From contig JALEHY010000030.1 in the NCBI GenBank assembly GCA_022770425.1, positions 1 to 43,636 of the forward strand: a stretch of DNA of 43,636 nt, given 5' to 3'. Origin of the DNA: Parvimonas sp. GTDB lineage: Bacteria > Bacillota > Clostridia > Tissierellales > Peptoniphilaceae. The notes below the pieces were generated by a model. It searched no databases and was not told where the DNA came from. It was given only the letters and a program-made list of their open reading frames with translations. Every line of letters begins with the position of its first letter. The stretch's first letter is position 1. Positions 24,410 through 30,972 of the stretch are shown here, piece by piece. Both the position numbers and the translations under genes were made by a program.

Positions 24410-24439
24410 GATAAACTCTCTGAATTCAGAGAGTTTATC
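24410..24439. terminator. Perfect 30-bp palindrome, probable bidirectional terminator
   Basis: GATAAACTCTCTG pairs perfectly with CAGAGAGTTTATC around AATT. It lies between the convergent GNAT gene and the minus-strand coiled-coil gene. The T runs after it are poor (TTATATTTATT), so a protein-binding role is not excluded. The rest of the gap shows nothing. Confidence 0.6.
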
Positions 24440-24498
24440 TTATATTTATTAAAACTATTCAAATGTATTTTCTTTAATTTCAATTTTTAATATGTTTT

Positions 24499-25344
24499 TT
24501 ATTTTATAACTTCTATTGATTTTGCTCTTACTGACGGAATAGTTATATTTCCTCCCATAGTTGATTTATAAGTAATTTCTCCTTCTGAAATTCCCATAAG
24601 TATTACTTTATCCTCTTCTAAAATGTTAGTACCTGTCAAGTTTATGTATGTAACATATAACACTTTTTTATAATCATCTTCTACTTTTATACGGTATTCA
24701 TCTACAGTTGTTCCTCTTATAACCTGTATAACTTCCCCTTTAAATTTTACTTTCTTTCCCTTGTAATCATTCGGAGTTCTTGCTAAATTTTCATAAGTTA
24801 TACCTGTGTCATATCCTTTTGCCTCTTCTTCTTTTTTTACTTTTTCTTCTGCCTGCTTTTTGGCTTCTTCTTCAGCTTTTTTCTTTTCTTCTGCTTCCTT
24901 AGCTTCTTTCAACCTCTTTTCTAAATCCGATTTTTGTAAATTTTCATAAGGTTGCATCTTATCTTTATAATCATTATATTCCTTTTTTAACATTTCAAGA
25001 TCTTTTTTATTTTTATCAAGTGAAATTTGTATTTCTTTTTTTTCAAGTTTTTCACTATTGAGTTCATTTTCAAACTCATTATTTCTTCTTAAAGTTTCTA
25101 AATGAATTAAGGACAAAACAACAACAATTAAAACCAAAACCATATCAATTATATTTCTTTTATCTTTGAAAAAATTTTTTAATAAGTTTTTTTCTTTTTT
25201 TTCAATAAAACTTTTTGTTATAATTACATCTTCTGATAAATTCTTTTCATCTTCAAAAACTTCATCTGTTTTTTCAGTATCTTTTTCTTCCAAAGTTTCA
25301 TTTTCAACACTTTCGTCAGGATTTGTCAAATTCTTGTCTTCCAT
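24499..25344 (-). CDS. Membrane-anchored coiled-coil protein with C-terminal beta domain
   Basis: 281 residues. The acidic cytoplasmic N-terminus (about 1-65) is followed by one span (IIDMVLVLIVVVLSLIHL, about 70-88). A long coiled coil rich in Glu, Lys and Ala runs from about 92 to 175. The C-terminal domain (about 180-281) begins YENLARTPNDYKGKKVKFKGEV and resembles an OB-like domain found in Firmicutes surface lipoproteins. The ATG at 25344 has GGAGGT just before it. A TTG start at 25356 would use the ribosome site as codons. Function unknown. Confidence 0.8.
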   Translation of the reverse strand: MEDKNLTNPDESVENETLEEKDTEKTDEVFEDEKNLSEDVIITKSFIEKKEKNLLKNFFKDKRNIIDMVLVLIVVVLSLIHLETLRRNNEFENELNSEKLEKKEIQISLDKNKKDLEMLKKEYNDYKDKMQPYENLQKSDLEKRLKEAKEAEEKKKAEEEAKKQAEEKVKKEEEAKGYDTGITYENLARTPNDYKGKKVKFKGEVIQVIRGTTVDEYRIKVEDDYKKVLYVTYINLTGTNILEEDKVILMGISEGEITYKSTMGGNITIPSVRAKSIEVIK

Positions 25345-25658
25345 AAAAACCTCCAAAATACTTTCTTTTTTTGATTATATCATATATATATCAAGTCATA
25401 AATTTATACTTTATCATAATATTTTGTAATGGATAATTATTATTTATTAGTGATTTTTATTTTACATAGTTTGTTTTTTGTATTATAATTAAGTTTATAT
25501 TAAAGAAAATTTGATTTTGTTGTATTTTTAAGTAAAAAATATACATAAATGAGAAAATACATCGAATTATTATATAATCATCAATTTAAGTTTATGGTAA
25601 ATTAAGAACTTTTTAAGTTAATTTTAATATAATTTTTATTATTTAAAGGAGAGTGTTT
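25345..25658. promoter_or_regulatory. Divergent promoter region between the coiled-coil gene and pstS
   Basis: A 314-base AT-rich gap. For the minus-strand gene there is an extended -10, TGATATAAT (TATAAT at 25379-25374). For pstS there is TATAAT at 25628-25633 without a good -35, preceded by 11-base repeats (listed separately). Other TATAAT-like words are present, but no ORF or hairpin stands out. Confidence 0.5.
25602..25634 (+). promoter_or_regulatory. Possible Pho box repeats at the pstS promoter
   Basis: Three 11-base direct repeats: TTAAGAACTTT (25602), TTAAGTTAATT (25613) and TTAATATAATT (25624). The last overlaps the -10. Eleven-base periodicity is typical of PhoB/PhoP sites. A related stretch (CTTTTTTAAGTTAAT) occurs at 26626-26640 in the next promoter. 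Confidence 0.5.
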
Positions 25659-26591
25659 ATGAAAAAAAATTTTAAAATTTTAGCGTTATTTCTGGCTCTT
25701 AGTATTGGTTTAAGTGCTTGTGGCAAAAAGGAAGAAAAAAAAGATACTGACACTAAACAGGAAATAAAAAGCGAAAAAAAGGACGATGTAAACTATCAAA
25801 TTTCATTTAGCGGTTCTTCAACTTTAGCTCCCGTTATCAGTAAAATTTCTACTAATTTTATTGAAAAATATGAAACTTGGGATAAGGTTGATCCTTCTTT
25901 TAAAAAAGAAAATATCACAATTTACGTTTCGGCAGGCGGTTCAGGTGCAGGAGTAAAAGCTGTTCTTGATAATGTTGCAAACTTCGGTATGCTTGCTCGT
26001 GATATAAAAGATACCGAAAAAGAAAAAGTTAAAGATTTACAAAGTTTTACACTGGGAATAGATGCACTGACTGTTGCTGTAAACCCTAACAACAAAGTAA
26101 TTGATGCAAAAAAAGGTAACTTAACCAAAGAAGAGATTATCAAAATTTTCTCCGGAGAATTTAAAAAATGGAGTGATTTAGACTCATCTTTACCAAATGA
26201 AGATATTGTCGTAGTAACTCGTGATTTAGGAGGCGGGGCTCATGAAGTTTTCCAAAAGAAAGTAATGGGAGATGTTAAGGTAACAGAAAATGCTATTCAG
26301 GCACCTTCAATGGGAGCTTTGGTTTCTAAAATTATCGAAAATCCGAATGCGATAGGTTATGCATCTTACGGAATTACAAATCAAAATAAAGGAAAACTTA
26401 CTCCTTTAAAAGTTGATAATGTTGAACCTACAGAAGAAAATATTTTAAATAACAGCTATTATATTTCTCGTCCTTTAATTATAATGAAAAGCGGTGATTT
26501 AAGTAAGACTGAACAAAAATTTGTCGATTTATTAAAATCTAAAGAAGGTCAAAAAACAATAAAAGATATGGGATTTATTCCAAGTAAATAG
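25659..26591 (+). CDS. pstS: Phosphate-binding lipoprotein PstS
   Basis: 310 residues. Lipoprotein signal with lipobox LSAC (Cys about 21), a charged linker, then the periplasmic-binding fold. The phosphate-contact motifs are SGSSTLAPVI (about 51-60) and SAGGSGAGVKAV. It delivers phosphate to PstCA. The ATG at 25659 has AAGGAGAG upstream. A GTG at 25653 would start inside the ribosome site spacing. It is separated from pstCAB by a 484-base gap that holds a small transcription unit. Confidence 0.94.
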   Translation: MKKNFKILALFLALSIGLSACGKKEEKKDTDTKQEIKSEKKDDVNYQISFSGSSTLAPVISKISTNFIEKYETWDKVDPSFKKENITIYVSAGGSGAGVKAVLDNVANFGMLARDIKDTEKEKVKDLQSFTLGIDALTVAVNPNNKVIDAKKGNLTKEEIIKIFSGEFKKWSDLDSSLPNEDIVVVTRDLGGGAHEVFQKKVMGDVKVTENAIQAPSMGALVSKIIENPNAIGYASYGITNQNKGKLTPLKVDNVEPTEENILNNSYYISRPLIIMKSGDLSKTEQKFVDLLKSKEGQKTIKDMGFIPSK

Positions 26592-26621
26592 TATTTTTTT
26601 TAATAATCAATTTCATAATGT

Positions 26622-26650
26622 TTGACTTTTTTAAGTTAATGTGTTATACT
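26622..26650 (+). promoter_or_regulatory. Promoter of a small transcription unit inside the pst locus
   Basis: TTGACT (26622-26627), a 17-base spacer, TATACT (26645-26650). It shares the CTTTTTTAAGTTAAT stretch with the pstS promoter. The next 110 or so bases (to 26760) hold no ORF and no clear hairpin. Confidence 0.7.
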
Positions 26651-26768
26651 CAATTTACTTTAGAACATTAGTTTAAATTTTATGTTTTGACAATCATAGA
26701 ATTGTAATTTGTTTTTCGTTTAATGATTAACTTTTTAAATTGACTGTTTTGTTTAGGAGATGATTTTA

Positions 26769-26807
26769 ATGTTATATGTAATCATGTACAAGAACGGAGA
26801 TTTTTAA
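26769..26807 (+). CDS. Possible 12-aa peptide ORF
   Basis: ATG with AGGAGATG eight bases upstream encodes MLYVIMYKNGDF and a stop. It could be a leader peptide or a small signal peptide. It may also be chance, since the frame is so short. It lies on the same transcript as the 45-aa ORF. Confidence 0.35.
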   Translation: MLYVIMYKNGDF

Positions 26808-26865
26808 GTATAACAGTTAATAAATATGGAGTTAGTGCATACTAAGAAAGGCGGTATTGGTAGCA

Positions 26866-27003
26866 ATGGATAACAGTTTTATGATTTGGGTAACTTCTTA
26901 TATCGGAGTATTCGCATTGATTTTTAAGTTTATATTGGGAGTTATGGCTATGTTAACTATGATTAAAATAATGCAAGCTCTTAATAAATACATTAATAAA
27001 TAG
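26866..27003 (+). CDS. Small hydrophobic protein, 45 aa
   Basis: Encodes a mostly hydrophobic peptide. It runs from MDNSFMIWVTSYIG, through one long span (about 12-35), to the basic tail IMQALNKYINK. AAGGCGG lies about 11 bases before the ATG, which is long but usable. It is bracketed by its own promoter and a strong terminator ten bases after the stop. No family recognised. Size and shape resemble small membrane regulators or type I toxin peptides. Its place between pstS and pstC suggests a link with phosphate uptake, but this is inferred. Confidence 0.6.
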   Translation: MDNSFMIWVTSYIGVFALIFKFILGVMAMLTMIKIMQALNKYINK

Positions 27004-27012
27004 TTTATAATT

Positions 27013-27055
27013 AAAAAGGTAGAAAGCAAATTTTGCTTTTCTGCCTTTTGTTTTA
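27013..27055 (+). terminator. Strong terminator 20 bases before pstC
   Basis: A long stem pairs AAAAGGTAGAAAGC (27014-27027) with GCTTTTCTGCCTTTT (27035-27049), with one bulge. It is followed by GTTTT. No promoter is seen between it and pstC, so pstCAB expression probably needs read-through. Confidence 0.82.
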
Positions 27056-27075
27056 AAATGTGAAACGGAGTTTAT

Positions 27076-27939
27076 ATGAGAAATATTAAAAATCATTTGT
27101 TTAGAAGTTTTATTTTTTTATTTACATTTTTAACAATTTTAATACTTTTAATTTTAATTTCTTTTTTGTGGAAAGAATCAAGTTTATTTTTTTCAAAAGT
27201 CGACTTTTCAAATTTTATTTTTGGGAGAAATTGGAGTGAAAATTTCGGTGTTTTTAATATACTTCTTGCAAGTTTTTACACCGCAATTTTGTCCTGTGTG
27301 ATTTCTTTTCCTGTTGCAATGGGAATTTCTGTTTTTATTGTACTTTATGCAAATAATTTTTTAAAAAATATCCTAAGTTATACCGTAAATATTTTGGCAG
27401 GGATTCCGTCTGTAATTTATGGATTTTTCGGTCTTTTTGTAGTGGTAAAGTTTTTGGAAAAAAATCTGAAGATGAGTGCCGGAGAGTCGGTTTTGGCAGG
27501 TGCGATAATACTTTCTGTTATGATTTTACCTTATTTTGTTTCAAATTTGGTTGAATCTGTTGAAATTTCAAAAAATAATTTTAAAAGAGATTCCGACTCT
27601 TTAGGTGTTTCAAAAGAATTTTTTATAAGAAAAATTGTACTAAAAGATAGTTTTTTAGCTGTTTTGACAGGGTTTATTCTCTCATTTTCAAGAGCCGTAG
27701 GGGAAACAATGGCAGTTATGATGGTTATAGGAAACGCTCCGATTTTTCCGAAAATTTTTTCAAAAGCACAAACAGTTGCATCTCTTATCGCATTGGAAAT
27801 AGGGATGAGTGAAGTCGGCAGCTTGCATTACTCTGCACTTTTTGCCTGTGGGTTTGTTTTACTTGTTTTTGTGTTGATTTTAAATATTTTACTGTTTATA
27901 CTGAATATAAGAAAGCGTGAAAAATATGATAAAATTTAA
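27076..27939 (+). CDS. pstC: Phosphate ABC transporter permease PstC
   Basis: 287 residues, six membrane spans. The inner-membrane-protein motif around SRAVGETMAVMMVIGNAP (about 210-227), which contacts PstB, is clear, and so is IPSVIYGFFGLFV. It is a subunit of the high-affinity phosphate importer. CGGAG precedes the ATG. It overlaps pstA. Confidence 0.93.
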   Translation: MRNIKNHLFRSFIFLFTFLTILILLILISFLWKESSLFFSKVDFSNFIFGRNWSENFGVFNILLASFYTAILSCVISFPVAMGISVFIVLYANNFLKNILSYTVNILAGIPSVIYGFFGLFVVVKFLEKNLKMSAGESVLAGAIILSVMILPYFVSNLVESVEISKNNFKRDSDSLGVSKEFFIRKIVLKDSFLAVLTGFILSFSRAVGETMAVMMVIGNAPIFPKIFSKAQTVASLIALEIGMSEVGSLHYSALFACGFVLLVFVLILNILLFILNIRKREKYDKI

Positions 27940-28783
27940 AGATTTTTGTATAAAATTATGGATTTATTTTTCTTTTTTTATTTTAATTACGGTTGTCGGA
28001 TACATTTTTTATTTTTTAATTTCAAAAGGATTTTCACATATAGACTTAACATTTTTAACCGAAAATCCAAAAGGGTTACCTCTCGGCGTTGAAGGCGGAA
28101 TTTATCAAAGTTTAGTCGGATCTTTTTTTCTTATGCTCTTATCTATGCTGTTTTCCGGAATTTTAGGGGTAAGTTGTGCTGTTTACAATGTTGTTTTTAA
28201 TAAATCGAAATTAATAAATTTATTAATAACTTTGAGTGTTCAATGTGTATCATCTATTCCGTCAATAATAATCGGACTTTTTGTTTATGGTTTTTTTATC
28301 GTTACTTTAAAAATTCCGCAAAGTCTTTTGGCTGCAAGTATCGCACTTTCAATTATGGTGTTTCCGTTTGTAGAAATACAAACAGAAAAAGCAATAAATG
28401 ATATAGATAAACAATTTATAAAGGACAGTTACTCTTTGGGAATTGACAAAACTTATATGTGCATTAACCTAATACTGCCGTTAATTAAAAAAAATACTGT
28501 TTCAACTTTACTCTTGGCAGGTAGCTATGCTATGGGGGCAACTGCACCTTTACTTCTTACAGGAGTTGTATTTATTACAAAATCAACTTCTTTATTAAAA
28601 CCTGTAATGGCTCTTCCTTTTCACTTACATATGCTTTTAAGTCAGTCTGTTGCAACAGAAAAAGCATACGCAACCGCACTTGTTTTAATTTTTATACTTT
28701 TAATTATTCATATATTATCGGAATTGATTATAAGAAATGTAGGAGGTAAATTAATTGAATATATTACAGATAAAAAATCTTAG
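27926..28783 (+). CDS. pstA: Phosphate ABC transporter permease PstA
   Basis: 285 residues from the ATG at 27926 (a GTG at 27917 would add three residues; ribosome sites for both are poor, AAGAAAG). Six spans, VSSIPSIIIGLFVYGFF and AGSYAMGATAPLLLTGV motifs of PstA. It pairs with PstC to form the channel. It overlaps pstC by 14 bases and pstB by about 29, showing tight coupling. Confidence 0.92.
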   Translation: MIKFKDFCIKLWIYFSFFILITVVGYIFYFLISKGFSHIDLTFLTENPKGLPLGVEGGIYQSLVGSFFLMLLSMLFSGILGVSCAVYNVVFNKSKLINLLITLSVQCVSSIPSIIIGLFVYGFFIVTLKIPQSLLAASIALSIMVFPFVEIQTEKAINDIDKQFIKDSYSLGIDKTYMCINLILPLIKKNTVSTLLLAGSYAMGATAPLLLTGVVFITKSTSLLKPVMALPFHLHMLLSQSVATEKAYATALVLIFILLIIHILSELIIRNVGGKLIEYITDKKS

Positions 28784-29426
28784 CATATCATATAAAGAAA
28801 AAGAAATACTTAAAAATATAAATTTAGATATAAAGGAACATGAAATAATTTGTATAATGGGAAATTCAGGTTGCGGAAAGTCGACATTTTTATCTGCAAT
28901 AAACGGTTTTTTAGAAGAAAACGGTGGAAAATCAAACGGTGAAATTCTATATAAAAACCAAAATATAAAAGAAATAAAAACAACCGAATTAAGAAAAAAA
29001 ATCTCGACACTTTTCCAAGACTCCAAGCCTTTTTCATTTTCAATTGAAAAAAATTTAACATATGCAATGGAATTTTATGAAGGAAAAATAAAAAACAAAA
29101 AAGAAAGAGTAATCTCACTTTTAAAAGCCGTAAATCTATATGATGAAGTAAAAGAAAACTTAAAAATATCTCCCGAAAAATTATCAGGAGGGCAAAAACA
29201 AAGACTTTGTATCGCAAGAATGTTAACAACAAATCCCGAAATTTTGATTTTAGACGAGCCTTGTTCATCACTTGATGCCAATAATACACTAATTATTGAA
29301 AACTTACTTAAAAAATTGAAAGAAAAATATACGATAATAATTTCAACGCATAATTTGGAACAAGCAAAGAGAATTGCAGACAGGATTATATTTATTGAAG
29401 ATAAAATTTTTACTTACAAATCTTAA
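28755..29426 (+). CDS. pstB: Phosphate ABC transporter ATP-binding protein PstB
   Basis: 223 residues, shorter than usual PstB (about 250). Walker A GNSGCGKST (about 36-44), Q-loop LFQDSKPFSFS, signature KLSGGQKQRL, Walker B ILILDEPCSSLD, and H-loop STHN are all intact. It powers phosphate import. The start is TTG at 28755 with AGGAGG (28741-28746). No phoU follows, which is unusual because PstB and PhoU genes often adjoin. Confidence 0.9.
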   Translation: MNILQIKNLSISYKEKEILKNINLDIKEHEIICIMGNSGCGKSTFLSAINGFLEENGGKSNGEILYKNQNIKEIKTTELRKKISTLFQDSKPFSFSIEKNLTYAMEFYEGKIKNKKERVISLLKAVNLYDEVKENLKISPEKLSGGQKQRLCIARMLTTNPEILILDEPCSSLDANNTLIIENLLKKLKEKYTIIISTHNLEQAKRIADRIIFIEDKIFTYKS

Positions 29427-29450
29427 ATTTAAAATTCAAAAACAGTAAAA

Positions 29451-29490
29451 AAAGTCGACTTTTTTAGTTAAACTTAAAAAAGTCGACTTT
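29451..29490. terminator. Bidirectional hairpin between pstB and sigB
   Basis: AAAGTCGACTTTTTTA (29451-29466) pairs perfectly with TAAAAAAGTCGACTTT (29475-29490) around eight bases. Each arm also contains the self-complementary AAAGTCGACTTT. It lies between convergent genes. Confidence 0.75.
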
Positions 29491-29513
29491 AAATTTTTGT
29501 TTATTTACTTAAA

Positions 29514-30278
29514 TTAGTTATATATTTCTTCTCTAAATTTTGCTAAAGCCTTTTTTTCAAGGCGACTTACTGTCATCTGTGAAATATTAAGCTCTTTTGC
29601 TAAAACAACTTGTGTTTTCTGTTCAAAATACCTTCCTAAGATAATCTTTTTTTCCACGTCGTTTAATTTAGCCAGAGTTTTTTTGATAAAATCTTGATTG
29701 TCAATAAAATCAAATTCTTTATCTTCTTCTCCGACAATATCTATAAGATTAGTGTCTTTATCATCACTGTCTGAATTTTCAAATGTTTGATCTAAAGATT
29801 GTGGTGTATAAACTTTACTTGCTTCCATAATTTCCAAAACATCTTCTTCAGTTAAATCCAAATATTCACTTATGTCTTTTACTGTGGGAGTTCTTCCTAA
29901 CTCCTGAGTTAAGTGATACTTTGCATTATTAACTCTTTTGGAATTTTCTTGAATTCTTCTGGGAACTCTGATAACCCAACCTTTATCTCTAAAATACCTC
30001 TTAATCTCCCCAACGATAGTAGGCATAGCAAAACTTGAAAATTCAAAACCTTTTGAAATATCGTATCTGTCTATTGCATAGATAAGTCCAAGACTTGCAA
30101 CTTGAAATAAATCATCATAGTCAATACCTTTATTTACATATTTTTTTGCCAAAATTTCAGCCATATATAAATTTTTCTCTATAAGTTTTTCTCTCAATTT
30201 TGGAGTCGGATTTTCAAAATATTTTCCGAAAAGTTCTTTTATTTCTTCAGAATTCGGTTTACTATAAACTTTCTTCAT
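29514..30278 (-). CDS. sigB: RNA polymerase sigma factor, SigB/SigF/SigG type
   Basis: 254 residues, about the family length. Region 2 has DYDDLFQVASLGLIYAIDRYD and FSSFAMPTIVGEIKRYFRDKGW. Region 3 follows (RVPRRIQ...TPTVKDISEYL), and the region 4 helix-turn-helix is QVVLAKELNISQMTVSRLEKKAL. It directs polymerase to stress or developmental promoters and is normally held by an RsbW-type anti-sigma factor, encoded just upstream here. AAAGGA precedes the ATG. It is the last gene of the dnaA-gyrA-rsbV-rsbW-sigB run. Confidence 0.9.
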   Translation of the reverse strand: MKKVYSKPNSEEIKELFGKYFENPTPKLREKLIEKNLYMAEILAKKYVNKGIDYDDLFQVASLGLIYAIDRYDISKGFEFSSFAMPTIVGEIKRYFRDKGWVIRVPRRIQENSKRVNNAKYHLTQELGRTPTVKDISEYLDLTEEDVLEIMEASKVYTPQSLDQTFENSDSDDKDTNLIDIVGEEDKEFDFIDNQDFIKKTLAKLNDVEKKIILGRYFEQKTQVVLAKELNISQMTVSRLEKKALAKFREEIYN

Positions 30279-30282
30279 AATA

Positions 30283-30630
30283 TTATCCTTTGTTTTTTAC
30301 TAAAAATATACTCTCTTTCCTAAATTCAATTTTGTCTACTAAATTTTCCAATATTAAAACTGCAAATTTATTATCTTCTTTTTCTATAATTTTTTCTATA
30401 ACAACTTTCGGATTTACTTCCACTTCCAATTTTTCTTCAAATACTTCAATATTTATTTCAATATTTTCACATTCATCTATAAACAAATTCATAGTTTCAG
30501 AAATTGAAACTTTTAAATCTTCAATATTTTCAATATCCATTTCTATAACATTTGCTATTGATGATAAAGATAATCTAAGTGTTGAAATATATTTTTTATC
30601 TGAAGGAATCTTTATACAAATTTTATCCAT
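30283..30630 (-). CDS. rsbW: RsbW-like anti-sigma factor lacking the ATP-binding G1 box
   Basis: 115 residues, where RsbW/SpoIIAB are usually about 140-160. The N-box is preserved as VSISETMNLFI (about 44-54), with Glu and Asn. The end resembles the family C-terminus (FAVLILENLVDKIEF). Where the family has DxGxG and the ATP lid, this protein reads VNPKVVIEKIIEK with a deletion. Kinase activity toward RsbV is therefore doubtful. It probably binds SigB. GAGGAG precedes the ATG. It lies four bases from sigB. Confidence 0.75.
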   Translation of the reverse strand: MDKICIKIPSDKKYISTLRLSLSSIANVIEMDIENIEDLKVSISETMNLFIDECENIEINIEVFEEKLEVEVNPKVVIEKIIEKEDNKFAVLILENLVDKIEFRKESIFLVKNKG

Positions 30631-30632
30631 AA

Positions 30633-30962
30633 CTACTCCTCTATTGTAAATACCTTATCTAAATCCGTAATCAAAAATATTTTTTTTATATGAGGTTTTA
30701 AATTCTTTATTAAAATACTTTCTTCAACAGACAGATCTTTTTCTTTTTTTTCTTTTACAGTTTTGTAAATACTTATAAATGCCCCAAGCCCCGTAGAATC
30801 AACATAAGACAAATTTTCACAATCAACTGTAATTTTTTTTACATCTTCAAGATTAGAATTTACATTTTCTTTAAATTCTTTATTTGTATTAATATCCAAA
30901 TCTCCTGATAAATAAACTGTTAATACTTCTTTTTCTTTTTTAATATCAACTTGTAACGGCAT
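30633..30962 (-). CDS. rsbV: RsbV-like anti-sigma factor antagonist (STAS domain)
   Basis: 109 residues. The STAS fold has the phosphorylation-site loop NLSYVDSTGLGAF (about 50-62), whose Ser is phosphorylated in this family. It antagonises the anti-sigma factor to free SigB. AAGGAGG precedes the ATG. The gap to gyrA is only ten bases, so the switch genes are probably transcribed with gyrA. The rest of the usual module (RsbU/P phosphatase) is not seen. Confidence 0.88.
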   Translation of the reverse strand: MPLQVDIKKEKEVLTVYLSGDLDINTNKEFKENVNSNLEDVKKITVDCENLSYVDSTGLGAFISIYKTVKEKKEKDLSVEESILIKNLKPHIKKIFLITDLDKVFTIEE

Positions 30963-30972
30963 TTTTTCCTCC

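Noticed and set aside
28810..29289. 159-codon minus-strand ORF opposite pstB
   Set aside because: pstB on the plus strand has all ABC motifs; the reverse frame is Leu/Phe-rich noise.
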